NCBI RefSeq assembly: GCF_023065955.2
Contig: NW_026622863.1
Span: 44,684,177 to 44,748,176, forward strand
DNA length: 64,000 nt
Direction of reading: 5' to 3'
DNA from: Ursus arctos
Taxonomy: Eukaryota > Chordata > Mammalia > Carnivora > Ursidae
Shown here: positions 34,354 through 54,720 of the stretch, in pieces
Layout: every line of letters starts with the position of its first letter
Numbering within the stretch: position 1 is the first letter of the stretch
Translations under genes and position numbers: made by a program
Notes under the pieces: generated by a model
The model's database searches: none
Seen by the model: only the letters and a program-made list of their open reading frames with translations
What the model was told of the DNA's origin: nothing

Positions 34354-36857
34354 AGGGCATACCTTGTTTTATTGCATTCGCTTTTTCGTGCTTCGCAAAT
34401 ATTGTGATTTTACGAATGGAAGGTTTTGGTCAGCTCTGCACTGAACAAGTCTATTGGTACCATTTTCCCAAAACACTTGGTCACTTCATGTCTCTGTGTC
34501 ACATTTTGGTAATTCTTACAATAATTAAAAAATTTTCATTATTATATCTGTAATGGTGATCTCTGATCAGTGACCTTTGACGTTACCATTAAAATTGTTT
34601 GGGGTCACCATGAGCACTGCCCACATAGGACAGTGACCCATCCTACAATGGCCCCTAAGTGTTCAAGTGAAAGGAAGAGTCACACGTCTCTCACTTTAAA
34701 TGATAAGCTAGAAATAGTTAAGCTTATCAAGGAAAGCATGTCAAAAACCAACATAGGCTGAAGTCTCAGTCTCTTGTACCAAACAGTTAGCCAAGTTGTA
34801 CACTCAAAGGAAAAATTCTTGACGAAAATTAAAAGTGCTAGTCCAGTGAACATATAAATGATAAGAAAGCAAAACAGCCTTATTGCTGATATGGAGGAGG
34901 TCTGAGTGGTCTGGATAGAAGATCAAACCAGCTACAACATTCCCTTAAGCCAAAGCCGAATCCAGAGCAAGGCCCTAACTCTCTTCAGTTCTATGAAGGC
35001 TGAGAGAGGTGGGGAAGCTGCAGAAGATAAATTTGAAGCTAGCAGAGGCTGGTTCATGAGGTTTAAGGAAAGGCGCCGTCTCCATGACATAAAAGTGCAA
35101 GGTGAAGCAGCAAGTGCTGATGCAGAAGCTGCAGCTAATTATCCAGATCTAGCAAAAATAATTAATGAAAGTGGCTACCATACACAAATTTTCAATATAG
35201 ACAGAACAGCCTTTTATTGGAAGAAGATGCCATCTAGGACTTTAATGGGTAGAGACGAGAAGTCAATGCCTGGATTTAAAGCTTCGAAGGACAGGCTGAC
35301 TCTCTTGTTAGGGGTAATGCAGCTGGTGACTTTACATTGAAGCTGGTGCTCCCGGACCATTCTAAAGATTCCAAGGCCCTGAAGAATTATGCTACATCTG
35401 CTCTGTCTGTGCTCTGTAAACGGAACAACCAAGCCTGGATGGCAGCACATCTGTTTACAACATGGTCTGCAGAATATTTTAAGCCCACTGCTGAGACCTA
35501 CTGCTCAGAAAAATATATTCCTTTCAAAACACCACTGCTCGCTGACGATGCACCTGGTCACCCAAGAGCTCTGATGGGGATGGACAGTGAGATTCGTGTT
35601 GTTTTCATACTTGCTGACACAACATCCATGCTGCAGCCCATGGACCAAGGGTCATTTCAAGTCTTTCAAGATCAATAAGTCTTTCAAGCCTTATTTAAGA
35701 AATACATTTCATAAGGCCATCACTGCCATAGATAGTGATTTCTCTGGTGGGTCTGGGAAAAGCAAATTGAAAACCTTCTGGAAAGGATTCACCATTCTCG
35801 ATGCCATCAGGAACATCTGTGATTCCTGGGAAGAAGTAAAAATATCAACACAAACAGGAGTTTGCAAGAAGTTGATTCCAATCCTTATGGATGAATTTGA
35901 GAAATCCAAGAGCTCAGTGGAGGAAGTCACTGCAGATATTGTATAAACAACAAGTGAACTAAAATTAGAAGTGGATCCTGAGGATGGGACTGGATTGCTG
36001 CAATCTCACGATCAAAGTTTAACAAATGAGGAGCTGCTTCTTGTGACTGAGCAAAGAAAATGGTTTCTTGAAATGGAATCTATTCTTGGTGAAGATGGTG
36101 TGAAGATTGTTGAAATGACAGGATTTAGGATGTTACATAAACGTAGTTGATAAAGTAGCAGCAGAATTTGAGAGGACTGACTTCAGTTTTGAAAGTTCTA
36201 CTGTGGGTGAATGCTATCAAACAGCCTCACATGTTAAGAAAAACTGTTCATGAAAGAAGAGTCAATTGATGCAGCAAACTTCATTGCTGTCTTATTTTAA
36301 AATTGCCACAGCCACCCCAACCTTTAGCAACCACCACCCTGATCAGTCGGCAGCCCTCAACATCAAGGCAAGACCCTCCACCAGCAAAAAAAGATTATGA
36401 CTAACTGAAAGCTCAGATCATGGTTAACATTTTTCAGCAATAAAGTATTTTTAAATTAAGGAATGTGGGGCGCCTGGGTGGCACAGCGGTTAAGCATCTG
36501 CCTTTGGCTCAGGGCGTGATCCTGGCATTCTGGGATCGAGCCCCACATCAGGCTCTTCCGCTATGAGCCTGCTTCTTCCTCTCCCACTCCCCCTGCTTGT
36601 GTTCCCTCTCTCGCTGGCTGTCTCTTTCTCTGTCAAATAAATAAAATATTAAAAAAATAAAAATTAAAAAAATAAATTAAGGAATGTACATTTTAAAAAC
36701 ATATTGCTATTGCACACATAATAGACTACACTATAGTGTAAACATAACTTTTATATGCACTGGGAAACCAAAAATTTCATTTGATTCACGTTATTGGAAT
36801 ATTTGCTTTACTGCGATGGTCTGGAACCAAACTTGTAATAACTCCAAGGTATGCCTG
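34354..36857 (+). mobile_element. Tigger1-type DNA transposon, near full length, with dead transposase
   Basis: It begins GGGCATACCTTGTTTTATTG and ends with the inverted form CAAGGTATGCCTG, flanked by TA dinucleotides (34352-34353, 36858-36859) as expected for pogo/Tigger elements. Without the inserted SINE it is about 2.28 kb, against about 2.4 kb for Tigger1. Transposase pieces lie in order. The N-terminal helix-turn-helix (SLTLNDKLEIVKLIKESMS) is at about 34675-34755. A CENP-B-like segment and first catalytic Asp context ([11 protein letters not shown]) follow at 34906-35337. After a frameshift comes the DDAPGHP motif (35544-35564), then PMDQG and C-terminal parts to about 36290. Multiple stops and shifts make it nonfunctional. 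Confidence 0.88.
36467..36673 (+). mobile_element. CAN-SINE inserted in Tigger1 (GGCACAGCGG subfamily)
   Basis: The tRNA-like head GGGCGCCTGGGTGGCACAGCGG is followed by the CTTCCGCTATGAGCC body and an AAATAAATAAAA tail. The exact duplication AAATTAAGGAATGT occurs at 36453-36466 and 36674-36687, so it inserted after the Tigger1 element. Confidence 0.92.
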
Positions 36858-36874
36858 TATAAATCTGCCAAATA

Positions 36875-37059
36875 TATGCAGAATCTGTATGCTGAAAGGG
36901 ACAAAACACCAATGAGGGAAATCAAAGAACTAAATAAATGGAGAGACATACTATATTAATGGATGGGAAGACTCATTATTGTTAACATGCCAGTTCTCCC
37001 CACATTGATCTATAAATTTAATGCAACCCAAATAAAAATTTCAGTAGTTGTTTTTAAAA

Positions 37060-37060
<1 letters not shown>
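36875..37060 (+). mobile_element. LINE-1 ORF2 fragment, sense
   Basis: GGAAATCAAAGAACTAAATAAATGG and CCCACATTGATCTATAAATTTAATGC are typical of LINE-1 ORF2. It is cut short by the GT microsatellite at 37061. Confidence 0.65.

Positions 37061-37096
<36 letters not shown>
37061..37096 (+). repeat. (GT)n microsatellite
   Basis: GT run ending a LINE-1 fragment. Confidence 0.95.
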
Positions 37097-37097
<1 letters not shown>

Positions 37098-37286
37098 CAA
37101 GACATATGTGTAATATGTACGTGTATTATACACACACACATATATAAGTGCATATATAGGAAAAAAAGGTTTCACATATAGAGAAAAAGACAATAAAGTG
37201 TATGTTTAAGATGATAACATTTGGGGAATCTGGGCAAAGAGTATGTACCATTCTTATAAGTTTTCTGTAATTGAAATATCAAAATA

Positions 37287-37482
37287 AAGATTTTTAAATA
37301 TTTATTTGAGAGATAGAGCAAGCTAGAGAGAGCAAGAGAGCACAAGCAGGGGGAGAGGCAGAGAGGGAGAAGCAGGCTCCCTGCTGAGCAGGGAGCCCCA
37401 CGTGGGGCTTGATCCCAGGACCCTGAGATCATGATCTGAGCCGAAGGCAGACGCTCAACCAACTGAGCCACCCAGATGCCCC
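37287..37482 (-). mobile_element. CAN-SINE, reverse
   Basis: AAGATTTTTAAATATTTATTTGAG to AACTGAGCCACCCAGATGCCCC. Confidence 0.9.
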
Positions 37483-37878
37483 CAAAATAAAAAGATTTTT
37501 AAAGGGTTTTTACTTATTGCTTTGTCATCTCTTTTTCCTTTTAGGTATTACATATTTAGTGAACACATGGCACACTGTTAAATATTCTACACCACTTTTA
37601 AAAAACAAGTCATAGTCTATAATAAAAGATAGTTCAGTTTATTTAACAAGTCAGCTATTGTTAGATATTTACACTCGCTTTTCCCTGAGTTTCATCCTTA
37701 TTCATCCTTTACCTCATATTCTTGCTGCCTTGTAATTGTTTCAGACCCCTCCCTCCACTTCCACCCTGGGACTGAGTAAAGCTTTTCATTCCTAGGCCTT
37801 TGATGGCAATGCTGGGGACAAGATGAGCCTGGACCAGGGGTCATCTATCCGTTGTATGAAGCCCACTTTGGCCTGCAC

Positions 37879-37930
<52 letters not shown>
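37879..37930 (+). repeat. (GT)n microsatellite
   Basis: About 26 GT units abutting the SINE at 37931. Confidence 0.95.
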
Positions 37931-37932
<2 letters not shown>

Positions 37933-38050
37933 AATCAGGCTCCACAACCAGCATGAAGCCCAGTGTGGGGTTTGAGCTCATGACCCTGAGATCAAGACCT
38001 GAGCTGAGATCAAGAGCTGGACAATTAACTAACCAAGCCACCCAGGCACC
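37931..38050 (-). mobile_element. Short CAN-SINE variant, reverse, beside (GT)n
   Basis: AATCAGGCTCCACAACCAGC to AACCAAGCCACCCAGGCACC. It is the same short variant as at 15978, and a GT repeat abuts the tail. Confidence 0.8.
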
Positions 38051-38054
38051 ATGT

Positions 38055-38610
38055 GGCATGGTGTTTTTAAGTGTTTGAATTTATTGTCAAGATTTAAAAA
38101 TTAGAAGATTTTACTTGAAAATCTCAATTCTTGATTTTCTTGAAACATCAGATAGGCAATAGTGGGCCCACATTCTGGCATGGCTCTCATGGCTGGAGTT
38201 CAGCCACTCTCTGTAGTTGAGGAATAGGTTCTCTGCCAGCCCAGCTGTCTTTACTTCCTAGTCTGTTGGCTCCTGTATGCTCCCAGCCTCATGCAGGGCT
38301 CTAAAGACCCGGATCTGGGAATGCCCTCACTGAACACAAGAGCTGCTCAGGACTTGTGTCAGAAGGCAGTGTAGTTTAGAGGAAGAAAGCCCTGGACTTG
38401 AGGCAGGAGGGAGAAATTTTAGTCAGTTGGCCTGATCCTAGTTCTAGTTTGCCCATCTGTTAAATGATCTAGATGGGTAGTTCTTAACTGGAAGATGGGA
38501 GGAAGGATCATAATGTTCAAATAAGGTAAAGGTGGGTCTAGCTTTACTCCCTAAATGATGTGATGTCCTCCTGCTTGAGAATGACTACCTTACTTGTTGA
38601 AGATCATCTG
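38055..38610. other. Intergenic, nothing assigned
   Basis: Unique-looking sequence. A possible MIR trace lies at 38370-38480. Confidence 0.35.
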
Positions 38611-38619
38611 CAAATCCAA

Positions 38620-38990
38620 ACGATAACTATCACATGAGGTTAAGGGCCCAGGTTCTGGATTTGAATACCAGCTCTACCATTTCCGTGCTGGGTGATCTTG
38701 GCCAAGCGACTTCACCTCTCTGAGCCTGATATCTTATGTCAGACCTGAGAAAGTAGGAAGTAAGACAAAGTTTCCATTTCAAATTCCACTTAAATAGGAG
38801 ATTAAATCAGATGACGTGTATAAGACACGTATGATTCCCTGGCAGAAGGTAAAGATTCTGTATAAATGTTGGTTACTGTTACTACCCGCCTTGTAAGGTT
38901 GTTGTGAGGACTCAATGAGATAATACAATAAAGTGTTTTAGCAAAGTGCCAGGTACACAGTGTTCAGGAAATGGTTACTTATAATTATTA
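38620..38990 (+). mobile_element. MIR SINE(s)
   Basis: GGTTCTGGATTTGAATACCAG, GGGTGATCTTGGCCAAGCGAC and AAGGTTGTTGTGAGGACTC. Confidence 0.65.
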
Positions 38991-39409
38991 TACATAAAAA
39001 CTCTAAAGTGATTCATTGATTTATCATCGCTGAAGATGACAGAGAGAGCTCCGTGGTGGTTTGATGGGTCTTGGGAAAGTAAAGGCAAGGCTCTCCCATA
39101 GGTTTGAGTCTGAAGTCTGGAAACTGGGAGGCTAGGGAACAAGAGGCAAGGAAGGAGATGATGAGTCCCTGTTTGAAGAGATAGATTCTAAGACTCAAGA
39201 AGAAATTGCAATGCCTTTTGGAGGAGACAGAGATATGGAAGACAGAACTAAGGGTTGTCAATGCAGAGAAAGAAGGGAGGGTTGGTTGTCATTGTTGTTT
39301 CCCTTTTTTGGGGGAAATAAAAGCCCTGGGACTTGAAATAAAGAAGGCAGGGGCCAGATCTGATTGATTTCTGGGTCCCTCTGGCACAGGGTTGGCACTG
39401 AGCAGAAGC

Positions 39410-39560
39410 CACTAATTCTTTGTGACTTAGTAGAAGTGACTTTCCCCTGCCTGAGCCTGTTGCCTCATCTGTGAAATGAGGAAAAGCAAATCTACCTCTG
39501 AGGGTGTTGTAAGTGTTCTGAGTTTGGAAAGTGCCTGGCTAAAAGTGCACAAATGGTGTC
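39410..39560 (+). mobile_element. MIR SINE fragment
   Basis: CCTGAGCCTGTTGCCTCATCTGTG and GGTGTTGTAAGTGTTCTGAG. Confidence 0.55.
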
Positions 39561-39619
39561 TGGGGTGACAACCCACAGCACACCCACCTCAATGGGAAAA
39601 AAAAATTGAAAGAGACAAT

Positions 39620-40165
39620 ATCAAGTGTGTGCACAAGTGGTGGGAGTGAAAGTTAGTAGAGTTTGATGGTGTCTACTGAAGCCAAATACACACCTGCCTT
39701 TTGACCAGCAATTCCACTCTTTGGGATATACCCAGATGTGTTTCGAAGAAATGTATGAGAAGATTCATAGCACCAGACTAACCCCAAGTGGAAAATATCC
39801 AGTTTGAGGCATAGTCACACAATGGAAAGCAGACAGAAATGAAAACGAGGGAACTATTCCTATGTGCAACGTGGACGTCACAAACATGGTGTTAGGTGAA
39901 AAGAAGGCAAATACACAGTACGTGCTCCCTCGGTGGATTGAAATGGGCAAAGGTAATCCAGGGTGCCAGAGATCGGAAAAGGGAAAACTTTCAGAGGGCA
40001 TGGCGTGGCAGGAAAAGAGCCTGCGGGGGGCACCTGGGGGTGCCAAATGTTTGGTGTCTTGATCTGAGTACTGGTTATACTGGTGTGTTCACTTTGTGTA
40101 AAGCCATTGAATGGCACGCTAATGATTTGTAGACTTCTTTGTATTTATACTTTAATAAAACGTTT
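39620..40165 (+). mobile_element. Old LINE-1 3' fragment, sense
   Basis: CAGCAATTCCACTCTTTGGGA, GTGTTAGGTGAAAAGAAGGC and ATACTTTAATAAAACGTTTAC follow ancient LINE-1 3' order. Confidence 0.55.
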
Positions 40166-40722
40166 ACTTAACAAACACTGAGCAGTGTATCCCTGGGGCC
40201 AGAAGCATGGGCTGCGGGGACAGACAGATCCGGGGCTCCACGCTCTGACCGTTGTGACAGACAAGTAGCTTCAAAACTCTGAACCTGTTTCCTTCTCTGT
40301 AAAAGGGAAAGTACTGTCTTTCAAGATTCAGTAAGTTGAGGCACCTATGACTAAGGCAATGCCTGGCATAGATAGGTCTGCAGGTCTCCCACGTGACACA
40401 AAGCTAGGCACGCTGCCTCACTTTCTCCAGCCCTGACCATGGTTTCTACCTGATTCACTGCTAACCAGTAACGCGGGCTTGGGGCTCATCACCCCTGATG
40501 GGAGAAAAAGAAACTAAGGCCACACTTTGCTGAGGCTCGCGTTCCTGGGGTGGGTGGGTGGGATTCCTGAGGCTTACAGAATGTCACACTCCTACAGCTC
40601 TCTCAAGGACTTCCTCTATTGCTTTACCACCATAGCTTTGCTCTTGTTAGTGTCACTTTCTCTCATCACTATAAACACTCCCCAAGGTATATCTGCAATG
40701 ACCTCCTGAGCATACGACCCAC

Positions 40723-41027
40723 TGATACACATCTGAAGAGCCTCAAAGCTGACGTTTTACTAGGTATTAGTAAACAACCTTAGCAGCAGCTAGCCCCTCA
40801 GGGTCTTGAAAGCTTTACTTCCAAATTCCTTAGAGACTTACCCTATCCTTAGCACCGCCCCCGCCCCAGGGTAAAAGGTATTTAATCAGTCTCTCCCCAC
40901 AAACACAAATGCAGTTTTCCTGCCCACAGGTTCCGCCCCCCTGCTATAATAAAGCACCTTTTTCCACCAAAAACGTCTCAAGAATTCTTCCTCCAGCCTT
41001 CGCTCCTGGCCACAGCACATCAACCCC
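40723..41027 (+). mobile_element. Solitary LTR, plus orientation, next to the PSMC4 promoter
   Basis: It is a related LTR architecture: TATTTAATCAG TATA-like element (about 40880), AATAAAGCACC poly(A) signal (about 40948) and GTCTCAAGAATTC (about 40975), as in the 22709 copy. It abuts the CpG-rich region starting near 41040. Edges are approximate. Confidence 0.6.
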
Positions 41028-41294
41028 CAGGCTGGAGCCCGGTGCTTCCCGCCCCCACGCTGGGGACAATCCTCGGGCGCAGCCCACATTTCGATCTCCT
41101 AAAGGAACCTCTCTGGGGAACCCCGCCCAAAGCATCTCCAGCCCCGCCACTAAATACGCGCCACAAGCACTTGGCCACCAAGCTCTCCCTGACGGATTTG
41201 CGAGTTCTTCAATTGAAAAAAACGAGGCAGCGCCGCCTACTGGCGAGAAAAACCACGCGCGGACGCCGCTCGAGATGGTGCCATCACGCACTAC

Positions 41295-41306
41295 TGCGCA
41301 CGCGCA
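41295..41306 (+). promoter_or_regulatory. NRF1 binding motif
   Basis: TGCGCACGCGCA matches the palindromic NRF1 consensus YGCGCAYGCGCR at every position. It sits about 230 bases upstream of the PSMC4 start codon. Confidence 0.75.
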
Positions 41307-41424
41307 ACTCCCGAAGCCCAGGTAAGGAGGGCGCGTAAGCTTGTCTTGGGGGCGGAGCCCAGGACGAAGACTTACCTTCCCTCCATCCTTTGCGGCCTCT
41401 CCAGCCGGCTTCCCCGAAGTTTTA

Positions 41425-41443
41425 AACTACGTTTCCCAGAATC
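41425..41443 (+). promoter_or_regulatory. ZNF143/THAP11-type (SBS) motif
   Basis: AACTACGTTTCCCAGAATC resembles the long SBS motif (ACTAC..TTCCCAGAATG), which is bound by ZNF143/THAP11 and found near many housekeeping promoters. It lies about 85-100 bases upstream of the PSMC4 start codon. Confidence 0.65.
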
Positions 41444-41526
41444 CACTGAGGCCCTAGTCTTCCGGCAGCGTCGGCGGAAGCGGTGACTAGATCTGGCTGG
41501 GCCACACAGAGGCCGGCTTGGTCACT

Positions 41527-50397
<8,871 letters not shown>

Positions 50398-50512
50398 CCC
50401 AGCCCCTGTGGGGGGAGGGGAGAGAAGGGGAATGGAGAGGACTTTTCTCCCCTCCCCAACCTCTGTCCCAAAACCTAGTGTTCTTTTTTCTTTACCCAGG
50501 ATTGGTTTACTC

Positions 50513-50518
50513 AATAAA
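50513..50518 (+). terminator. PSMC4 polyadenylation signal
   Basis: AATAAA lies 116 bases after the PSMC4 stop and is followed by a T-rich stretch (CTGTTCAATTTCTTCC). It predicts a short 3' UTR of about 135-145 bases. Confidence 0.85.
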
Positions 50519-50929
50519 TACACAAGATTGAATCTGTTCAATTTCTTCCTAAAAGTTTCACTCCTTTGGAGAAAACTGGGTTGTGAATAGGTTGTTCTGT
50601 CCCCTGCTCTCCTGACAGATGAGTGGATGAGGTACAGGCCTCGGTTACAATTGAGAGAAAAGCAAAGAATTCAAATCAAATGACTTTAGAAATTCAAGGG
50701 AAAAGAACAGAAATCAAACCTCAGACTGCGGCTCTTGACCACAAAATAAAGCCCCCACACATTTCCCCACCCACACCTCCACAAGTAGGTAGAAGACCAT
50801 TTGAATCTTTGTTGATTCCTGCCTTCCTCACACTCAAAGGAAGTATCAAAGACAAGGAGGTGGCCCCGCAGAGTCCCCGAGAGTAGGGATGAGGGTTGTG
50901 GGGAGGAGGTGGGATGGCAGGGTTTTGTG

Positions 50930-51270
50930 ACTGTCCTTGGCTCTTCTCCCTATAGTCTTGTTGGGGCACAAATGTGTTTGGTTGGACCAATTCCCATTCT
51001 CTCTTGAGGTCTCCATTGAGACATCTCTCCCTCTGGCAGCCTTCCCTGATGCCCCAAGTTGGGAAGGAGCCCTTCTGTGCTCCACTGGCGCCGTGTACGT
51101 GCTCTGCTTGGCACTTAGGCCCCCTTAGACTTTTTCTCATGTGCTTGCCTATCCCTCCTCCGAACTGGAACCTATAGTCAAAGGATTGTGGCCTGATTAT
51201 AGTTCAAGTCCCAGTGCCTACACACGGTAGACATTCACTTAATATTTCTTGAACAAATACATGAATGTCA
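50930..51270 (+). mobile_element. L2 LINE 3' fragment, just downstream of PSMC4
   Basis: GGCAGCCTTCCCTGATGCCCC, GTGCTCTGCTTGGCACTTAGG and TTCACTTAATATTTCTTGAAC. Confidence 0.6.
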
Positions 51271-51274
51271 CTGT

Positions 51275-52075
51275 GTGTTTGGAGGTGAGGTAGGAAGAAA
51301 ATATAAGGAAAAACAATAGTCACAGGTCCTTGAGGAGATGGGGGTGATTCCTCTGTAGAGGAGCGTGGCAGGTTGAGTGGAGAAGTTACCCTATTCTCCC
51401 TGGAACCTCACTAAAACAAGAAGAGAGCAAGATGGACATTCACAAGGACACAGGAGGAGAGGACACGGTAGCAACACAGTTTAGGGGAGAGGCAGATAAC
51501 TACTCGTCAACCCAACCGAGCCTGAACTAAAGGGAAGCCCAGAACAGATTCACACTCAGAGATCACAGATGCCACGTTCTGAAGGGGAGGGCTGGAGACG
51601 CGGACTACCTGAAAGGCTACACAACCGAATTCGTACACCAAGTGAGACTCGAACCTGGCTGAAGGAACAAGCTGTTGTTCCAGGCCCCACGCCCCTTCTC
51701 CTGCCTGGTGGGAGGTTTACTCCGAGTCTCTGGGCTGGCAGGCCTGAAGCAGGGATGAGAGAGAGCGTGCATGCAGAAGACAGGGTTAAGTGACAGCCCC
51801 GGGCAGGCAACTGAAGTATTTCTTGTGAGGAAAACAAGCAGCACGAGAGAAAAGAGAATGGGTTGTTCAGACAACTTAAGCCCTCATCTTTCACACTCAG
51901 TAGCAGCTAATACCTAAAACTGATGAATTAACAAAAGCATAGACTTTAGAAATATGGAAGTGAATTTCAAAACAAACAAGGATGGGAAGTAGTTAACTCT
52001 TGGAAGTAGACAGAGAAATACGGGGTGAGGGTCCCATGGGAATGCTTTTGTTTTGACAGTGTTGAATGGAAGGAC
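51275..52075. other. Downstream of PSMC4, nothing assigned
   Basis: Unique-looking sequence with no exon or repeat family recognised. Confidence 0.4.
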
Positions 52076-52079
52076 CTTG

Positions 52080-52920
52080 TTTCTGACCTTAGGGAAAAAG
52101 CATTCAATTTTTTATTAAGTGTAAGTTAGCTGTTCATTTTCATACGTAACCCCTATAAAACTGGGAAAAGTTTTGTTTTACTTGTAGCTTATTGAGGGTC
52201 ATCATGAATGGTATTGAGTTTTGTCAAATACATAAAAAGCAACTATTGACACGATCTTTTGGTTTCTTTCTTTCTTAAGATGGTGAATTACTTTGATTAA
52301 TTTTAGAATGTCATACCAGCCTTCCATTCCTAGGTTAGGTCCCACCTGGTCATGATGTATTATCCTTATGTATATTGCTGAATTCAGTTTGCTAATTGTG
52401 GGTTTGTGGGGTTTTTTGTTTTTGTTTGTTTTTTGGACATTTTTGTGTGTATACTTTTTTTTTTTTTTAAGATTTTATTTACTTATTTGACAGAGATAGA
52501 GACAGCCAGTGAGAGAGGGAACACAAGCAGGGGTTGTGGGAGAGGAAGAAGTACGCTCCCAGTGGAAGAGCCTGATGTGGGGCTCGATCCCAGAATGCCG
52601 GGATCACGCCCTGAGCCGAAGGCAGATGCTTAACGACTGAGCCGCCCAGGCGCCCCTTGTGTGTATACTTATTACTGATCTTGGTGTATGATTTTTTCCC
52701 CTCATGATATCTTTCTCAGGTTTTAGTATCGGTGTTAAGTTGAGATGGAAATGTTCCTTCTTTCTCTATTTTCTGAAAGAGAGATTTGTTTCATATTATT
52801 TCTTTCTAAAATCTTGGGTCCAGTTGACAATAAAGCCATCTGAACCTGGAGTTTTCTTTTGGGAAAGAGTTATAGTTTCAAGGATGATACACGTCCCCAA
52901 TTTGAATTTTTATATTACAG
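52080..52920 (-). mobile_element. LINE-1 ORF2 fragment, antisense, with SINE
   Basis: ACCAGCCTTCCATTCCTAGG, CTGGTCATGATGTATTATCC and AATTCAGTTTGCTAATTGTGG are reversed LINE-1 ORF2. The SINE at 52457 splits it. Confidence 0.65.
52457..52656 (-). mobile_element. CAN-SINE, reverse, with exact duplication
   Basis: TTGTGTGTATACTT occurs at 52443-52456 and 52657-52670. The body ends GAGCCGCCCAGGCGCCCC. Confidence 0.93.
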
Positions 52921-52959
52921 CAGAGAAATGAAAATGAAATTTGAAAGAGAAAAGTTTCA

Positions 52960-54720
52960 TTTTTAGAGAACATAAAATACTTAGGAATAAATTTAACAAA
53001 ACACATACCTGAAAATTACACAATTTTTCTGGGAGAAGCTAGAGAATACCTAACTAGATGGAAAGATGTGCCGTAATCATTGCTGAGGAGACTAAAAATT
53101 GTTTAGAAGTCCGTTTTCCTCAAATTGAACTATACACTCAATGGAAGTGACTCAAAATCCCAACAGGCACTTCTGCAGAAATTGTTCAGTTGATTGTAAA
53201 CATGTGGAAATGCAAAGGACTTAGAATACTTTAGGGTATTTCAAAAGAAGAACAAAGCTGGGGAATTTACACTACCTGAACTCAAGCTTTACTATGAAGC
53301 TAAAATCAAGGCAATGTGGTGTTGGTATAATGATAAACTGTTAAGTGGAACAAAATAGAGGATCGAGAAATAGCCCTATACTCATACAGTCATTTGATTG
53401 TCCTAAAAAACTCCAAGGCAGTTAAGGCAGGAAAGGACAGTTCTTTAAAAAAAAAAAAAAAATGGTGCTGAAACAACTGGATAAACTTGGGAAAATTAAC
53501 CTCAACCTCTATCTAACACCATACCCCCAAATTAAATCACGGTGGATCAGAGATATAAAAAACCATGAAGTTTCTAGACTAAAATATGGTAGAATATCAC
53601 CATGACTTTCAAATAAGCAAAAAGCCCTAACCTTAAAAAAAAAAAAAAAGATAAATCGAACTTAAATAAAACTAAAAGTTTCTCATCAAAAGATACTATT
53701 AGGATGATGAAAATGAAGTTATGACTGACATGAAATATTTATAATACGTATATCGAAAAAGGGCTTTTCTCTTAGCATATCTAAAGAACTACAACTTAAT
53801 AGGATGAAAATCAAAAACAAAAAATGGGCAAAGATGTGAACAGACACTTCACAAAAGATAGACAAATGGCCAACAAACAAACAAACAAACCCAAAACCAA
53901 GTCCACAGTATGACTGTTTTAACCATATTACTTTGGGTAAGGTATGGTGATGCAGATCAAGAGAAAGTGGAGAATTTTACAATTTATTATACTCACAGTT
54001 CCCAGGGGAGAATACAGCATGCCATGTGCTGTTGCTCCGGGGAAGGGCCAGGGTCATACAGAAGGCCACAGGAGAGAGGAGAACTGTGGGCAAGCACCTA
54101 TATTGCTGTTTCTGTGGGAAGGAACGAAGGAGGCAAGGTAAGCAGGCTTAGGACGGCTACTTTGAATAATTTCAGCAGGCTCTGGGGAAGAGGGGCTGTC
54201 CCTGGTTGTCTGGTACCTGGTCCTGGGGCAATTAGGGCAGGTGTATAGTGCCCTGGAGTGTGAGTGCCCAATGAGAGAGGTAATTAGGGTGTGCGCTTAA
54301 CCAGCAGCTCAAGAAGGGCAACTGATTGGCCTCTAGCCAGGGTATAAAAACATTGGAGATCATACATTTGTAAAAGTGGTATTATGATGAGTCCTCAAAT
54401 CACCAAGAAAAACACAAAGCAATCACAATATCAAGTACAACATATCTACTAGAATGGTTAAAATGTGAAAGACAGACAATGTCAAACGTTAACAAGGCTG
54501 TGGAGAAACTGGAACTGTCATGTATTGCTTATGAGAGTATAAGCTGGCACAACTAGTATGAAAAGCAATTTGGCATTTCTTGTAAAATTAAACATAGATC
54601 TACACTATGATCTAGTAATTTCACCCCTGGGTATTTGTACAAGAGAATAAGAAATATATACCTACAGGAAACTTGTTCAGGAATGTTTACAGCAATTTTA
54701 CAGATAAGCGCTACTCAATG
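52960..54720 (+). mobile_element. LINE-1 3' half, sense, interrupted near 53.9-54.4 kb
   Basis: ACTTAGGAATAAATTTAACAAA, TGGTGCTGAAACAACTGG and GGCTGTGGAGAAACTGGAAC are in LINE-1 order. About 500 bases of unclassified sequence lie between the halves. Confidence 0.7.
53890..54400. other. Unclassified insert within LINE-1
   Basis: The GC content and style differ from the flanking LINE-1. An AGCCAGGGTATAAAAACATT TATA-like box occurs near 54340. It could be an old LTR. No coding potential is seen. Confidence 0.35.

Larger units (their letters stand above)
41280..41526 (+). promoter_or_regulatory. CpG-rich, TATA-less PSMC4 promoter region
   Basis: The sequence becomes dense in CpG from about 41040 and stays so into intron 1. 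No TATA box lies upstream of the ATG at 41527. An ETS-type CTTCCGG is at 41459-41465, besides the NRF1 and ZNF143-type sites listed separately. This combination is typical of housekeeping genes. The transcription start is not visible directly but probably lies at about 41450-41510. Confidence 0.7.

Noticed and set aside
34642..35946. Possible active transposase or TIGD-like gene
   Set aside because: The frame shifts between 34.9 and 35.7 kb and contains several stops. It lies between Tigger1 terminal repeats and is a transposon fossil.
40909..41325. 138-codon plus-strand open frame before PSMC4
   Set aside because: It spans the end of an LTR and the PSMC4 CpG promoter, and stop codons are rare there because of CG content. 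No family match.
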